Part shown: piece after piece, positions 7,740-14,261 of the stretch | Position numbering within the stretch: position 1 is the stretch's first letter | How the letters are laid out: each line of letters starts with the position of its first letter | Assembly: GCA_036830905.1 (NCBI GenBank) | Contig: DAISNS010000030.1 | Coordinates: 1-19,052 of the forward strand | DNA from: Thermocaproicibacter sp002397355 | GTDB taxonomy: Bacteria > Bacillota > Clostridia > Oscillospirales > Acutalibacteraceae | Length of the DNA: 19,052 bases | Direction of reading: 5' to 3' | The notes under the pieces: generated by a model | Database searches by the model: none | The model's input: only the letters and a program-made list of their open reading frames with translations | What the model was told of the DNA's origin: nothing | Made by a program: the position numbers and the translations under genes

Positions 7740-8458
7740 CGCATATAGATGGAAAGGGGAAGGATTTCCGCACGCTCAACGAAGAGGTGCGGGAATGCGT
7801 GGACAGTGAGATCACGCTGGACAACTGCCTCGGCCAGCGCTACATCGGCGCGGGGATGAGCGGGAAGAGCCTGCTCATCCGGGGCGTGCCGGGCAACGAC
7901 CTCGGCTGCTACCTGAACGGCGGCGCCATCCGCGTGAAGGGCAACGCCCAGGACCAGACCGGCGACACGATGAACGCCGGAGCCATCCTGGTGGAAGGCT
8001 CCAGCGGCGACGCGACGGGCTACGCCATGCGCGGCGGAAAGATCTTCATCCGGGGCGACGCCGGCTACCGCGCGGGCATCCACATGAAAGCCTACCGCGA
8101 GCACCAGCCGCTCATCGTCATCGGCGGCGAGGCGGGCAGCTTCCTCGGCGAATATCAGGCCGGCGGCACAATCATCGTGCTGGGGCTGAACAGCACGCGC
8201 GCGCCGATGGGGAACCTGTGCTGCGCGGGGATGCACGGCGGCCGCATGTTCGTCCGCTGCGAAAGGCTGCCCGGCGATCTTCCGGCGCAGGTGAACGCGG
8301 CGGCGGCGGGGCCGGAGGATATGGCCTCCATCGACGGGTACCTCTCGGAATTCTGCCGGGCGTTCGGGTTGAAGAAAGACGAGGTCGCTTCCGGAAAATT
8401 CTTCCTCATCACCCCAAACACGAAAAACCCCTACCGCGCCCTTTACACCTTCAACTGA
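7736..8458 (+). CDS. Glutamate synthase GXGXG-domain subunit
   Basis: 240 aa. The protein is built from repeated glycine-rich turns of a right-handed beta helix: YIGAGMSGKSLLIRGVPGND, CYLNGGAIRVKGNAQDQTGD, MNAGAILVEGSSGDATGY and AMRGGKIFIRGDAGYRAG, followed by VIGGEAGSFLGEYQAGGTIIVLGL. This corresponds to the C-terminal GXGXG domain of GltB, a structural domain next to the FMN barrel, here a separate polypeptide. The ATG overlaps the preceding TGA, and GGGAGG lies upstream. It ends the operon. No clear terminator follows before the next promoter at 8483. Confidence 0.92.
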   Translation: MTHIDGKGKDFRTLNEEVRECVDSEITLDNCLGQRYIGAGMSGKSLLIRGVPGNDLGCYLNGGAIRVKGNAQDQTGDTMNAGAILVEGSSGDATGYAMRGGKIFIRGDAGYRAGIHMKAYREHQPLIVIGGEAGSFLGEYQAGGTIIVLGLNSTRAPMGNLCCAGMHGGRMFVRCERLPGDLPAQVNAAAAGPEDMASIDGYLSEFCRAFGLKKDEVASGKFFLITPNTKNPYRALYTFN

Positions 8459-8475
8459 GCGGGCAGCCTGCAATC

Positions 8476-8504
8476 CCGGCGCTTGCATCTTGCCGGCGTT
8501 TGCA
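8476..8504 (+). repeat. Short direct repeat overlapping the promoter of the CrtO-like gene
   Basis: CCGGCGCTTGCA (8476-8487) and CCGGCGTTTGCA (8493-8504) are identical at 11 of 12 bases and offset by 17 bp. The first contains most of the -35 box and the second abuts the -10 box, so a repressor bound here would block the promoter. Chance similarity in GC-rich DNA is possible. Confidence 0.45.
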
Positions 8505-8511
8505 GTATAAT
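8483..8511 (+). promoter_or_regulatory. Promoter of the CrtO-like acyltransferase gene
   Basis: TTGCAT (8483-8488), a 17-bp spacer and TATAAT (8506-8511). The roughly 65-nt leader contains an 8-bp inverted repeat (8521-8528 with 8551-8558). The promoter separates this gene from the glutamate synthase operon. Confidence 0.75.
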
Positions 8512-8583
8512 ATGGACGCAGCCGCAAGGACGAAGACGGAAAGGCCCGTACTTGCGGCAAGCGGGTTATGGGAAGTGATTCCA

Positions 8584-9099
8584 ATGCTGAAAAACGCGTC
8601 GTTCTTAAAACTCTTTTTCGGAAACGTGCTCATTGCCGGCGGCTGGTACTGGGTTTGTTTCCTGCTGTGCCAAAGGCTGCCGGAATCCGTGCTCAATCCC
8701 GCGCGGAACCGGTATGCCGCGCGCGCGTGGGAAAAGGACGGCCGCTGGTACCGCGAGAAGCTCCGGATCCAGAGCTGGAAGGACCGGATCCCGCAGTATA
8801 ACGGCCCGGGATTTTCCAAGCGCAATATTACGGACGATTCCATCTCCTACCTCGACCGGTTTATCCGGGAAACGTGCCGCGGCGAATGGATGCACATGAG
8901 CGGTCTCTGGTGCATGGCGGTGGAGATCTTTATCAACCCCGCCCTGGTAGGAGCCTTTATGTCGCTGGTCGTCCTGCTCGCCAACCTGCCGTTTGCGATC
9001 GTCCAGCGCTACAACCGTTTCCGTCTGCTCTCCCTGCGCGAAAAGCGCCTGAAGTGTATCGGCGCCGCGGGGGTGAAGAGAGATACCGTCACTGCGTAA
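8584..9099 (+). CDS. CrtO-like (glycosyl-4,4'-diaponeurosporenoate acyltransferase family) membrane protein
   Basis: 171 aa from ATG 8584, preceded by GGGAAG; an in-frame ATG at 8512 touches the -10 box and is unlikely. It has a membrane segment near residues 8-29 and another near 114-141. The family pattern is clear: LNPARNRYAARAWEKDGRWYREKLRI, SWKDRIP (64-70), FIRETCRGEWMH (93-104) and NLPFAIVQRYNRFRL (134-148). In Staphylococcus CrtO acylates the sugar of the carotenoid staphyloxanthin. Many Firmicutes carry homologues without carotenoid genes, and none are visible here, so the acceptor is unknown; a glycolipid or other envelope lipid is a guess. The gene has its own promoter and terminator and is probably monocistronic. 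Confidence 0.72.
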   Translation: MLKNASFLKLFFGNVLIAGGWYWVCFLLCQRLPESVLNPARNRYAARAWEKDGRWYREKLRIQSWKDRIPQYNGPGFSKRNITDDSISYLDRFIRETCRGEWMHMSGLWCMAVEIFINPALVGAFMSLVVLLANLPFAIVQRYNRFRLLSLREKRLKCIGAAGVKRDTVTA

Positions 9100-9112
9100 G
9101 GAATTGTCGATG

Positions 9113-9146
9113 GCAGCCGGCCGGGTTTCGGTGCGGCTGCTTTTTT
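9113..9146 (+). terminator. Terminator after the CrtO-like gene
   Basis: GCAGCCG (9113-9119) pairs with CGGCTGC (9134-9140), with extra inner GC pairing possible, followed by six T residues (9141-9146). It lies 14 nt after the stop codon. Confidence 0.85.
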
Positions 9147-9189
9147 CTGTGCGGACGCAGGCCCCGATTTCTCCACGGGTGGTGAAAAA

Positions 9190-10260
9190 ATGAAGCCCTT
9201 TCGTTCCCTTCTGATTTTTCTGGCGCTGGCGGCAACCCTCCTGCTCGGGGGGACGCCGGCCGGCGCGGCGGGGGGATTTTCTTTCGCGCTCGACGCCGAC
9301 GGCGCCGCGGCCGGGGAAACCGTCGGCCTGCGGATGAATCTCGGCGGGAGCGCCGCGATCGCGGCCTTCCGCCTGCGCGTGTCGTTTGACGACGCCGTGC
9401 TCGGCTTTGAGGAGGAGGACACCGCTTCCGCCATCGCGGCGGGGACGCTGCGCGTCAATTCCGGCTCCGGCTGGATCTGCGCGGTCTATGCCTGCAACCC
9501 GGGGAAAAACGGGGCGCCGAACCTTTCGGGGACCGTGGTCACCCTGCGGTTCCGCGTCAGGGAAGACGCGGCGCACGGAGGGACGGAGCTCGCCGCGCGG
9601 GTGGACGAGACGTGCGACTACGCCGGCGGGGACCTCGGCCTGGATGCGGCTGGGACGCTTTCCCTGGACGTCGGTCCGGAAAGCGCCGGCGCGCGGCTGA
9701 AGGCCCTCGTCCCTTCGAGCGGCGATCTGACGCCGCCGTTTTCCCCGGAAGTGTTCGACTATGCGCTGCGGGTGGACCCCGACGTCGGCTCCGTCGTTTT
9801 CCGAACGGAAACGGAGGACGGCGCGCAGGCGAAAGCGAGCCGGACGGGGCTGCTCGCCGCGGGGAAGGAAACGCCGATCCTGATCACCGTCACTTCCGCG
9901 GACCGCCGGAAGCAGGCTTCCTATCTCGTCACGGTGCTGCGCGCTTCCCGGGACGCCGGCGGCGTGTCGGAAAAAGAAAAGGAAATCCTGAAAGGCTCCG
10001 AAGAAGTCCGGAAAGAGCTTTCCTCCAAAAGCTCCCGGACGGCGTCCTCCCCGCTTCCCCGGGAAACCGGCGGGAAAAACCCGTCCTCGCCGCGGCCCGT
10101 TTCCGCCGTGCCGTCCGTCTCCGGGACGGCGGCGCCTCCGGCGGGGATCACCTTTCTGCAGAACGGGTTTCCGGCGTGGCTCGGCTATTGCTTCGCGGCG
10201 GCGTTTTTCGCCGCCGTCGGCGTGATCGCCGGCTTATGCGCGGGCAGAAAAAAGAAATAA
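9190..10260 (+). CDS. Secreted, membrane-anchored protein with cohesin-like and cadherin-like beta-sandwich domains
   Basis: 356 aa. Residues 1-27 form a signal peptide (MKPF...LLLGGTPAGAAG). Residues about 28-163 resemble a cohesin fold: a GETVGLRMNLGGSAAIAAFRLRVSFDDAVLGFEE start and a GTVVTLRFRVREDAAHGGTEL middle. Residues about 166-252 match the cadherin-like beta-sandwich (PF12733-type) pattern: LKALVPSSGDLTPPFSPEVFDYALRV, ETPILITVTSADRRKQASYLVTV. A Ser/Pro/Lys-rich linker (about 255-318) leads to one membrane helix (about 330-350) and a basic end (GRKKK), placing the domains outside the cell. There is no sortase LPxTG motif. GGTGG lies upstream of the ATG. A dockerin partner or ligand is not visible. 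The function is unknown; adhesion or binding of an extracellular partner is inference. Confidence 0.75.
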   Translation: MKPFRSLLIFLALAATLLLGGTPAGAAGGFSFALDADGAAAGETVGLRMNLGGSAAIAAFRLRVSFDDAVLGFEEEDTASAIAAGTLRVNSGSGWICAVYACNPGKNGAPNLSGTVVTLRFRVREDAAHGGTELAARVDETCDYAGGDLGLDAAGTLSLDVGPESAGARLKALVPSSGDLTPPFSPEVFDYALRVDPDVGSVVFRTETEDGAQAKASRTGLLAAGKETPILITVTSADRRKQASYLVTVLRASRDAGGVSEKEKEILKGSEEVRKELSSKSSRTASSPLPRETGGKNPSSPRPVSAVPSVSGTAAPPAGITFLQNGFPAWLGYCFAAAFFAAVGVIAGLCAGRKKK

Positions 10261-10311
10261 CCGGGGAAAAAGAGGACGGTTTCTCCGGCCCGCCGCCCCG
10301 AGGACGGAAAA

Positions 10312-10348
10312 CAGCGCGCCCGCCGAAAGCTTTTCGGCGGGCGCGCTG
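10312..10348. terminator. Hairpin between convergent genes, probable bidirectional terminator
   Basis: A perfect 17-bp, very GC-rich inverted repeat (10312-10328 with 10332-10348) closes on a 3-base loop. T-tracts are weak: the minus strand has TTTT a few bases past the stem and the plus strand only short T runs. Placement between the stop of the cohesin-like gene and the stop of pepP supports termination of both. Confidence 0.7.
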
Positions 10349-10372
10349 CCGTATTTCCGCGGCCGGAGGTCC

Positions 10373-12163
10373 TCAGCGGGAAAGGGGCCGGGTGTGCCGC
10401 GCGAGCCAGTCCTTCCCCCCGGCGGAAACGAGGGGAGAGAGCGTCTCGAGCACATGAAGGTTATAGTCGTTCAGCCATTTCAGCTCGCCGTCGTCGAGCA
10501 GCTCCGGGAGGACCGGCGCCGTGTCGATGGGGAACAGCGTCATCGTTTCGAATTTCAGGAAACGGCCGTACTCGTTCTCAAACGCGTCCGCCACGACCAT
10601 GAGGTTCTCCGTGCGGATGCCGAACGCGCCGGTTTCGTAGACGCCCGGCTCGTTCGTGAGCGTCATGCCGGCGCGGAGCACGACGTTGTTGTTCGTGCGC
10701 AGGTTCTGCGGGCCCTCGTGCACGCCGCCGAACATGCCCACGCCGTGGCCGGTGCCGCAGCGGTAGTCGATGCCGTGCTTCCAGAGCGGCTCGCGGCAGA
10801 GGATGTCGACGTTTCCGCCGGTGCAGCCCTCCAGGAAAACGGCGGTGGCAAGCGCGATATGGGATTTCAGCACCCTCGTGTAGCATTCCTTCTCGCGCCG
10901 GGAAACGGGGCCGAGCGCATAGGTGCGCGTGATGTCCGTCGTGCCGTCCAGGTACTGCCCGCCGGAATCCACCAGCAGCAGGCCGCTTTTTTCCAGCTTG
11001 CTGCAGGTCCCCGGCTTCGGCGCGTAATGCATCATGGCGGCGTTGCCGCGGTACGCGGCGATGGTGCCGAAGCTCGGGCCGCGGTTGCCGGCCTGGCGCG
11101 CGCGCTCCTCGCGCAGCACGTCGCACACGGTGCACTCCGTCACGTCCCCGCCGGCCTGCAGCATCTTTTCCAGCTTCGCGTAGCCTTCCACCAGGGCCAC
11201 GCCGTCGCGCACATGCGCCGCGCGGATTCCCTGCAGCTCCGTTTCGTTTTTGACGGCCTTGAGGTCCGTCACCAGATCCGGGCCCTGCACGACCGTCACG
11301 TTCGGGTTGTCCTCCAGCGCGCCGTACAGCGCGCTGCTGAGCGCCGAGGGGTCCGCCAGCACGGCCGTCTTGCGGCCGATGGAGCGGAGAAACCCGGCGA
11401 CCTCATCGTAGCCGCGGATCTCGACGCCGTTCTTCTTCAGTTCGCCGGCCACTTCCGCCGGCACGCGCGAGGAATCGATGAACAGGTAGGCGGATTTCTC
11501 GAAAACGGCGGCGTAGGCGAGAGCGAACGGGCTGTCCTCCACGTCTCCGGCGCGGATGTTCATCAACCAGGCGACGCAGTCGAGGCGGCCGTAAACCTGG
11601 CCGTCCGCCCCGCGCTTTTTCAGCTCCGCGCGCACGGCGGCGAGCTTCTGCGCGCAGGAGCGGCCCGCATAGGCGGTCTCGTGCAGAAACGCCTGCGTGC
11701 GCGGCACCGGCGGGCGGTCCGGCCAGATGTCCGAAATGAGGTCGGCCTGGCGGACGGAGATCCCCTTCTCCGCGAAAAGCCGTCTCATCTTGCGGACGTC
11801 CGCGGCGGAAAAGAGGCTTCCGTCGAAGCAGGCGGTGTCCCCGCCGGAAAGCTCGTCCCGCACGAACTCCGGGTAGGTCGGGACGCCTTTCCCCGCCATG
11901 CGGTACAGCCGGATGCCGCTGCCCTCGAGCTCGCGCTCCGCCTGGACGAAGTACCGCCCGTCCGTCCAGAGGCCGGCTTTGTGATCCGTCACGACGAGCG
12001 TGCCCGCCGAACCCGTGAAGCCGGAGAAATATTTCCTCGCCTGCCAGTGGGCGGGGGTATACTCGCTCAGGTGCGGGTCCGCCGACGGGATCAGGTATGC
12101 CTGAACGCCGGCCGCCTTCATTTTTTCGCGGAGGGCGGCGACGCGTTCCGCTGCATTCTGCAT
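10373..12163 (-). CDS. pepP: Xaa-Pro aminopeptidase (aminopeptidase P, three-domain form)
   Basis: 596 aa from the ATG at 12163, where AAGGAG lies 9-10 nt upstream; the frame stays open to 12403 but without a supported start. It removes N-terminal residues preceding proline from peptides. Two creatinase-type N-terminal domains come first (VQAYLIPSADPHLSEY, residues 20-35; FTGSAGTLVV..WTDGRYFVQAE). The pita-bread catalytic domain has all five metal ligands: D399 and D410 (LVDSGGQYLDGTTDITRT), H473 (GTGHGVGMFGG), E505 (TNEPGVYE) and E519 (GIRTENLMVV). About 60 C-terminal residues (KFETMTLFPIDTAPVLPELL..WLNDYNLHV) match the extra domain of eukaryote-like APP. No signal peptide is present, so it is cytoplasmic, probably in peptide turnover. 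Confidence 0.95.
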   Translation of the reverse strand: MQNAAERVAALREKMKAAGVQAYLIPSADPHLSEYTPAHWQARKYFSGFTGSAGTLVVTDHKAGLWTDGRYFVQAERELEGSGIRLYRMAGKGVPTYPEFVRDELSGGDTACFDGSLFSAADVRKMRRLFAEKGISVRQADLISDIWPDRPPVPRTQAFLHETAYAGRSCAQKLAAVRAELKKRGADGQVYGRLDCVAWLMNIRAGDVEDSPFALAYAAVFEKSAYLFIDSSRVPAEVAGELKKNGVEIRGYDEVAGFLRSIGRKTAVLADPSALSSALYGALEDNPNVTVVQGPDLVTDLKAVKNETELQGIRAAHVRDGVALVEGYAKLEKMLQAGGDVTECTVCDVLREERARQAGNRGPSFGTIAAYRGNAAMMHYAPKPGTCSKLEKSGLLLVDSGGQYLDGTTDITRTYALGPVSRREKECYTRVLKSHIALATAVFLEGCTGGNVDILCREPLWKHGIDYRCGTGHGVGMFGGVHEGPQNLRTNNNVVLRAGMTLTNEPGVYETGAFGIRTENLMVVADAFENEYGRFLKFETMTLFPIDTAPVLPELLDDGELKWLNDYNLHVLETLSPLVSAGGKDWLARHTRPLSR

Positions 12164-12194
12164 GAAAACCACTCCTTCATCGATGTAACCGATC

Positions 12195-12272
12195 AGAAAG
12201 AACCGCGCCGCCCGAGATGCCGGGGCCGTGCGGGGATCCTCGCGGCAGGCGCGCTGTTCCGCGCGTCTTTCT
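12195..12272 (-). promoter_or_regulatory. Structured leader of pepP
   Basis: On the minus strand the first transcribed bases AGAAAGA (12272-12266) are perfectly complementary to TCTTTCT (12201-12195). Inside lies a CGCGC/GCGCG hairpin with a 6-base loop and other GC-rich pairing. The leader is about 105 nt. It resembles no riboswitch I know, and the pairing may be incidental in GC-rich sequence. Confidence 0.3.
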
Positions 12273-12277
12273 TCTTC

Positions 12278-12306
12278 AGTATAAGGCGTGGAAAAAACGC
12301 TGTCAA
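12278..12306 (-). promoter_or_regulatory. pepP promoter
   Basis: On the minus strand TTGACA (12306-12301), a 17-bp spacer and TATACT (12283-12278). It lies just upstream of the phosphoesterase stop codon end, giving pepP its own transcript even if some readthrough comes from the upstream gene. Confidence 0.88.
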
Positions 12307-12317
12307 GCGGGCGGAGA

Positions 12318-13205
12318 TCACCGGATCTTCCGCGGAACGGCCAGCAGCTCGCGGTCGACGTAGACGGTCCTGTCCTCCCGCGTTTTGACGTTCCATTTGA
12401 CAAGCGAGATTTCCGCGTTCACGATCTCGATGCAGGTGATGCAGTCCGGATGGACGCAGCTCCCGGTGTTGAAATACTGGACCTCGCCCTCGCCCGGGCA
12501 CGTCGGCCGGTGGGTGTGCCCGGCGATCACGGTCTGCCTGTTGGCGGAGGCCCATTCGATGATCTTGCGTTCCACTTTTCTTTTCTTGTCATAGTTTTTC
12601 GCGGCGCTGGTGGGGTCCTTCAGGCCGAAGAACTCCAGCCGCCTCCAGACGTACCGCGTGAGAAATCTTCCGACCTTCCAGAAAATATCGCTGACCAGAT
12701 CCCCCTGGTGCCCGTGGACCAGGAAGATCTTCCGCTGCGTTTCCGTGTCTTTCAGGATGAGCCCCTCGTGCACCTCGATCCCCTCGAAAAGGCTTTCATA
12801 CCGGTCCGTGCGGCTGTCGTAATATTTCCCGAGATTCTCCTCGACAAAGCAGGGGTATTTTTTTACAATGTCGTGGTTTCCGTAAATCATATAGAAACGT
12901 TTTTCGGCGTAAAACTTATGAAGCAGCCGGGAAATGTCGCCGTAGATGTCGCAGATTTCCGAAAAGCTCCGGTTCTTCCACAATTCCTCGCTGTCGCCCA
13001 GGTCGATGTAGGTAAAACCGTATTCGTAATAATACTTCAGCGCGCAGTAATATAAATTCCTGTTGTGGCTGAAATCGTCCACCCAGCTTCCGTCGCCCTT
13101 ATGGCAGTCGCTGAACAGGACGATCCTGGAAGAGCTGTCGAACGGGATCTCCATCGACGTCTTGAAGATCTGGCTCAGCCGATGAAAAGTCGAAAATACA
13201 GTCAT
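12318..13205 (-). CDS. Calcineurin-like metallophosphoesterase
   Basis: 295 aa. The two-metal phosphoesterase signature is complete: D33-C-H35 (SDCHKGD), G70-D71 (DLGD), G109-N-H-D (YGNHD), H164/H166 (FLVHGHQGD) and G229-H-T-H (AGHTH). AAGGAAATGAAG precedes the ATG. There is no signal peptide or membrane helix, although a lysine/arginine-rich stretch with aromatic residues (about 175-215, FLTRYVWRRLEFFGLK) could touch membrane. It resembles uncharacterised phosphoesterases of Firmicutes. The general architecture recalls UDP-diacylglucosamine hydrolases (LpxH-type), but nothing shows that substrate. The gene is upstream of pepP on the same strand and divergent from the small cysteine protein gene. 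Confidence 0.88.
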   Translation of the reverse strand: MTVFSTFHRLSQIFKTSMEIPFDSSSRIVLFSDCHKGDGSWVDDFSHNRNLYYCALKYYYEYGFTYIDLGDSEELWKNRSFSEICDIYGDISRLLHKFYAEKRFYMIYGNHDIVKKYPCFVEENLGKYYDSRTDRYESLFEGIEVHEGLILKDTETQRKIFLVHGHQGDLVSDIFWKVGRFLTRYVWRRLEFFGLKDPTSAAKNYDKKRKVERKIIEWASANRQTVIAGHTHRPTCPGEGEVQYFNTGSCVHPDCITCIEIVNAEISLVKWNVKTREDRTVYVDRELLAVPRKIR

Positions 13206-13330
13206 TTCTTCATTTCCTTCAAAACCGGATGTTTTACTGCTATTGTGTTCGCCTGCCCGGGCAGTATACCGAGGAAAGCGAATTCGGAGCCGCGCACGCG
13301 GACGGGACGCTTTTTTCTATGATTTTCCAC

Positions 13331-13362
13331 TTTACTTTTCCCGGATTCCAGGGTATTATAAT
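13331..13362 (+). promoter_or_regulatory. Promoter of the small six-cysteine protein gene
   Basis: TTTACT (13331-13336) lies 17 bp before TATTAT (13354-13359). An overlapping TATAAT at 13357-13362 gives a second possible -10. The ATG at 13396 follows about 35 nt later. Confidence 0.6.
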
Positions 13363-13395
13363 AAACGTACATTGTACTGAAAAGTGGTGAATCGA

Positions 13396-13620
13396 ATGCC
13401 CCGATTGACGGTAACGATCGACGTGCCGGACGGAATCTACTGCGGATTCCCCGGATTGCCGGGGCCGAAATGCCGCATGTGCCTCCGCCGTGCGAACGGG
13501 GACTACGTCTGCGTCGCGTACCGGGTAAGGCTGCAGTGCGACGTCTCCGGCCCGCTCAAGGCGGAAGACTGCGAAGAAAAGACGGACGATCAGTTCAGGA
13601 GGCTCAAGCGCCCCGGCTGA
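13396..13620 (+). CDS. Small six-cysteine protein, function unknown
   Basis: 74 aa from ATG 13396. The ribosome binding site is weak (AGTGGTG about 13 nt upstream), and a GTG at 13387 is the only nearby alternative. Cysteines lie at 16, 26, 29, 39, 48 and 59. The pattern VPDGIYC...KCRMC...YVC...LQCDV..GPLKAEDC resembles small cysteine-rich proteins of Clostridia and their phages in which a C-terminal proline-leucine-x-x-x-x-C pattern closes a metal site. Zinc or iron binding is therefore plausible but unproven. No signal peptide is present. Its own promoter and the codon pattern support a real gene rather than noise. I do not recognise a named family. Confidence 0.6.
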   Translation: MPRLTVTIDVPDGIYCGFPGLPGPKCRMCLRRANGDYVCVAYRVRLQCDVSGPLKAEDCEEKTDDQFRRLKRPG

Positions 13621-13646
13621 CGGGCCTTTTGCCGGAGCGCACCCGC

Positions 13647-13674
13647 TTGTCCATTCGCCCCGACGTGTTATAAT
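13647..13674 (+). promoter_or_regulatory. Promoter of the PPOX-fold protein gene
   Basis: TTGTCC (13647-13652), a 16-bp spacer and TATAAT (13669-13674). It lies 34 bases before the ATG at 13708, which carries GGGAGGA as its ribosome binding site. Confidence 0.65.
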
Positions 13675-13707
13675 AAAGGAAATTACGAACACACGGGAGG
13701 AATCGTC

Positions 13708-14109
13708 ATGCAGGATGTGCAAAGGGTCTGTGAATTTCTCAAGAAATGCAGCGCGTATTTCCTGGCGACCGAAGACGGCGGCCAGCCCAGAGTCAGGCCG
13801 TTCGGGACGGCCCATGTTTTCGAGGGCAGGCTGTACCTTCAGACCGGCAAGGCAAAGAACGTCTACAGGCAGATGAAGGCGAACCCGAAGGTGGAGCTGT
13901 GCGGCATGGCGGGCGACCAGTGGATCCGCGTCGAGGCGACGGCGGTGGAGGACGACCGCGTCGCCGCCAGGCAGAGCATGCTGGACGCATACCCGTCGCT
14001 CCAAGCGATGTATCGGGCGGACGACGGGAACACGGCGGTCTTCTATTTGAAGGACGCGTCCGCGGCGATTAATTCCCAGTCCGGCGCGCCGGAGGTCTTT
14101 AAATTCTGA
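13708..14109 (+). CDS. Pyridoxamine 5'-phosphate oxidase-fold flavin-binding protein
   Basis: 133 aa, the usual length for single-domain members of the FMN-binding split-barrel group. The N-terminal strand pattern (CEFLKKCSAYFLATEDGGQPRVRPFGTAHVFEGRLYLQTGKAKNVYRQMKANPKVELCGM) is that of the family, in which the RVRPFG and TGKAKNV segments line the flavin phosphate. The C-terminus (VFYLKDASAAI) closes the barrel. These proteins bind FMN, FAD or F420; here FMN is more likely in a Firmicute. Many act as small reductases or nitroreductase-like enzymes of unknown substrate. The gene has its own promoter and a strong downstream terminator, so it is probably transcribed alone. Confidence 0.85.
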   Translation: MQDVQRVCEFLKKCSAYFLATEDGGQPRVRPFGTAHVFEGRLYLQTGKAKNVYRQMKANPKVELCGMAGDQWIRVEATAVEDDRVAARQSMLDAYPSLQAMYRADDGNTAVFYLKDASAAINSQSGAPEVFKF

Positions 14110-14157
14110 TCGCCGGGCTTACGGCGGCCGGGAACGGGCCGGCCCGCCGCGGGCAAT

Positions 14158-14220
14158 AAAAAACGGGCGGAAGGAGCCGAGCCTCTGCGGCTCTATCCTT
14201 TCACCCGTATTTTTTATTTT
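14158..14220 (+). terminator. Terminator after the PPOX-fold gene
   Basis: An A-rich foot and ACGGG (14163-14167) pair with CCCGT (14204-14208), with AGCCG/CGGCT and AGGA/TCCT pairs inside. Two T-runs follow (14210-14215, 14217-14221). The minus-strand reading also ends in a T-run, so it could work both ways. Confidence 0.8.
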
Positions 14221-14261
14221 TGACATATCCCGGCGGGATTTTGGAAAGAGGGATCGGATCG

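Noticed and set aside
8512..8583. ATG at 8512 as start of the CrtO-like gene
   Set aside because: It touches the -10 box and would add residues unlike the family; ATG 8584 has a ribosome binding site and the expected N-terminus.
8512..8583. Known riboswitch in the leader of the CrtO-like gene
   Set aside because: Conserved cores of c-di-GMP, guanidine and tetrahydrofolate riboswitches were considered from memory; none fits.
10394..12388. 664-codon open frame opposite pepP
   Set aside because: Antisense shadow of a well-conserved aminopeptidase; low-complexity Arg/Ala/His-rich product with no motifs.
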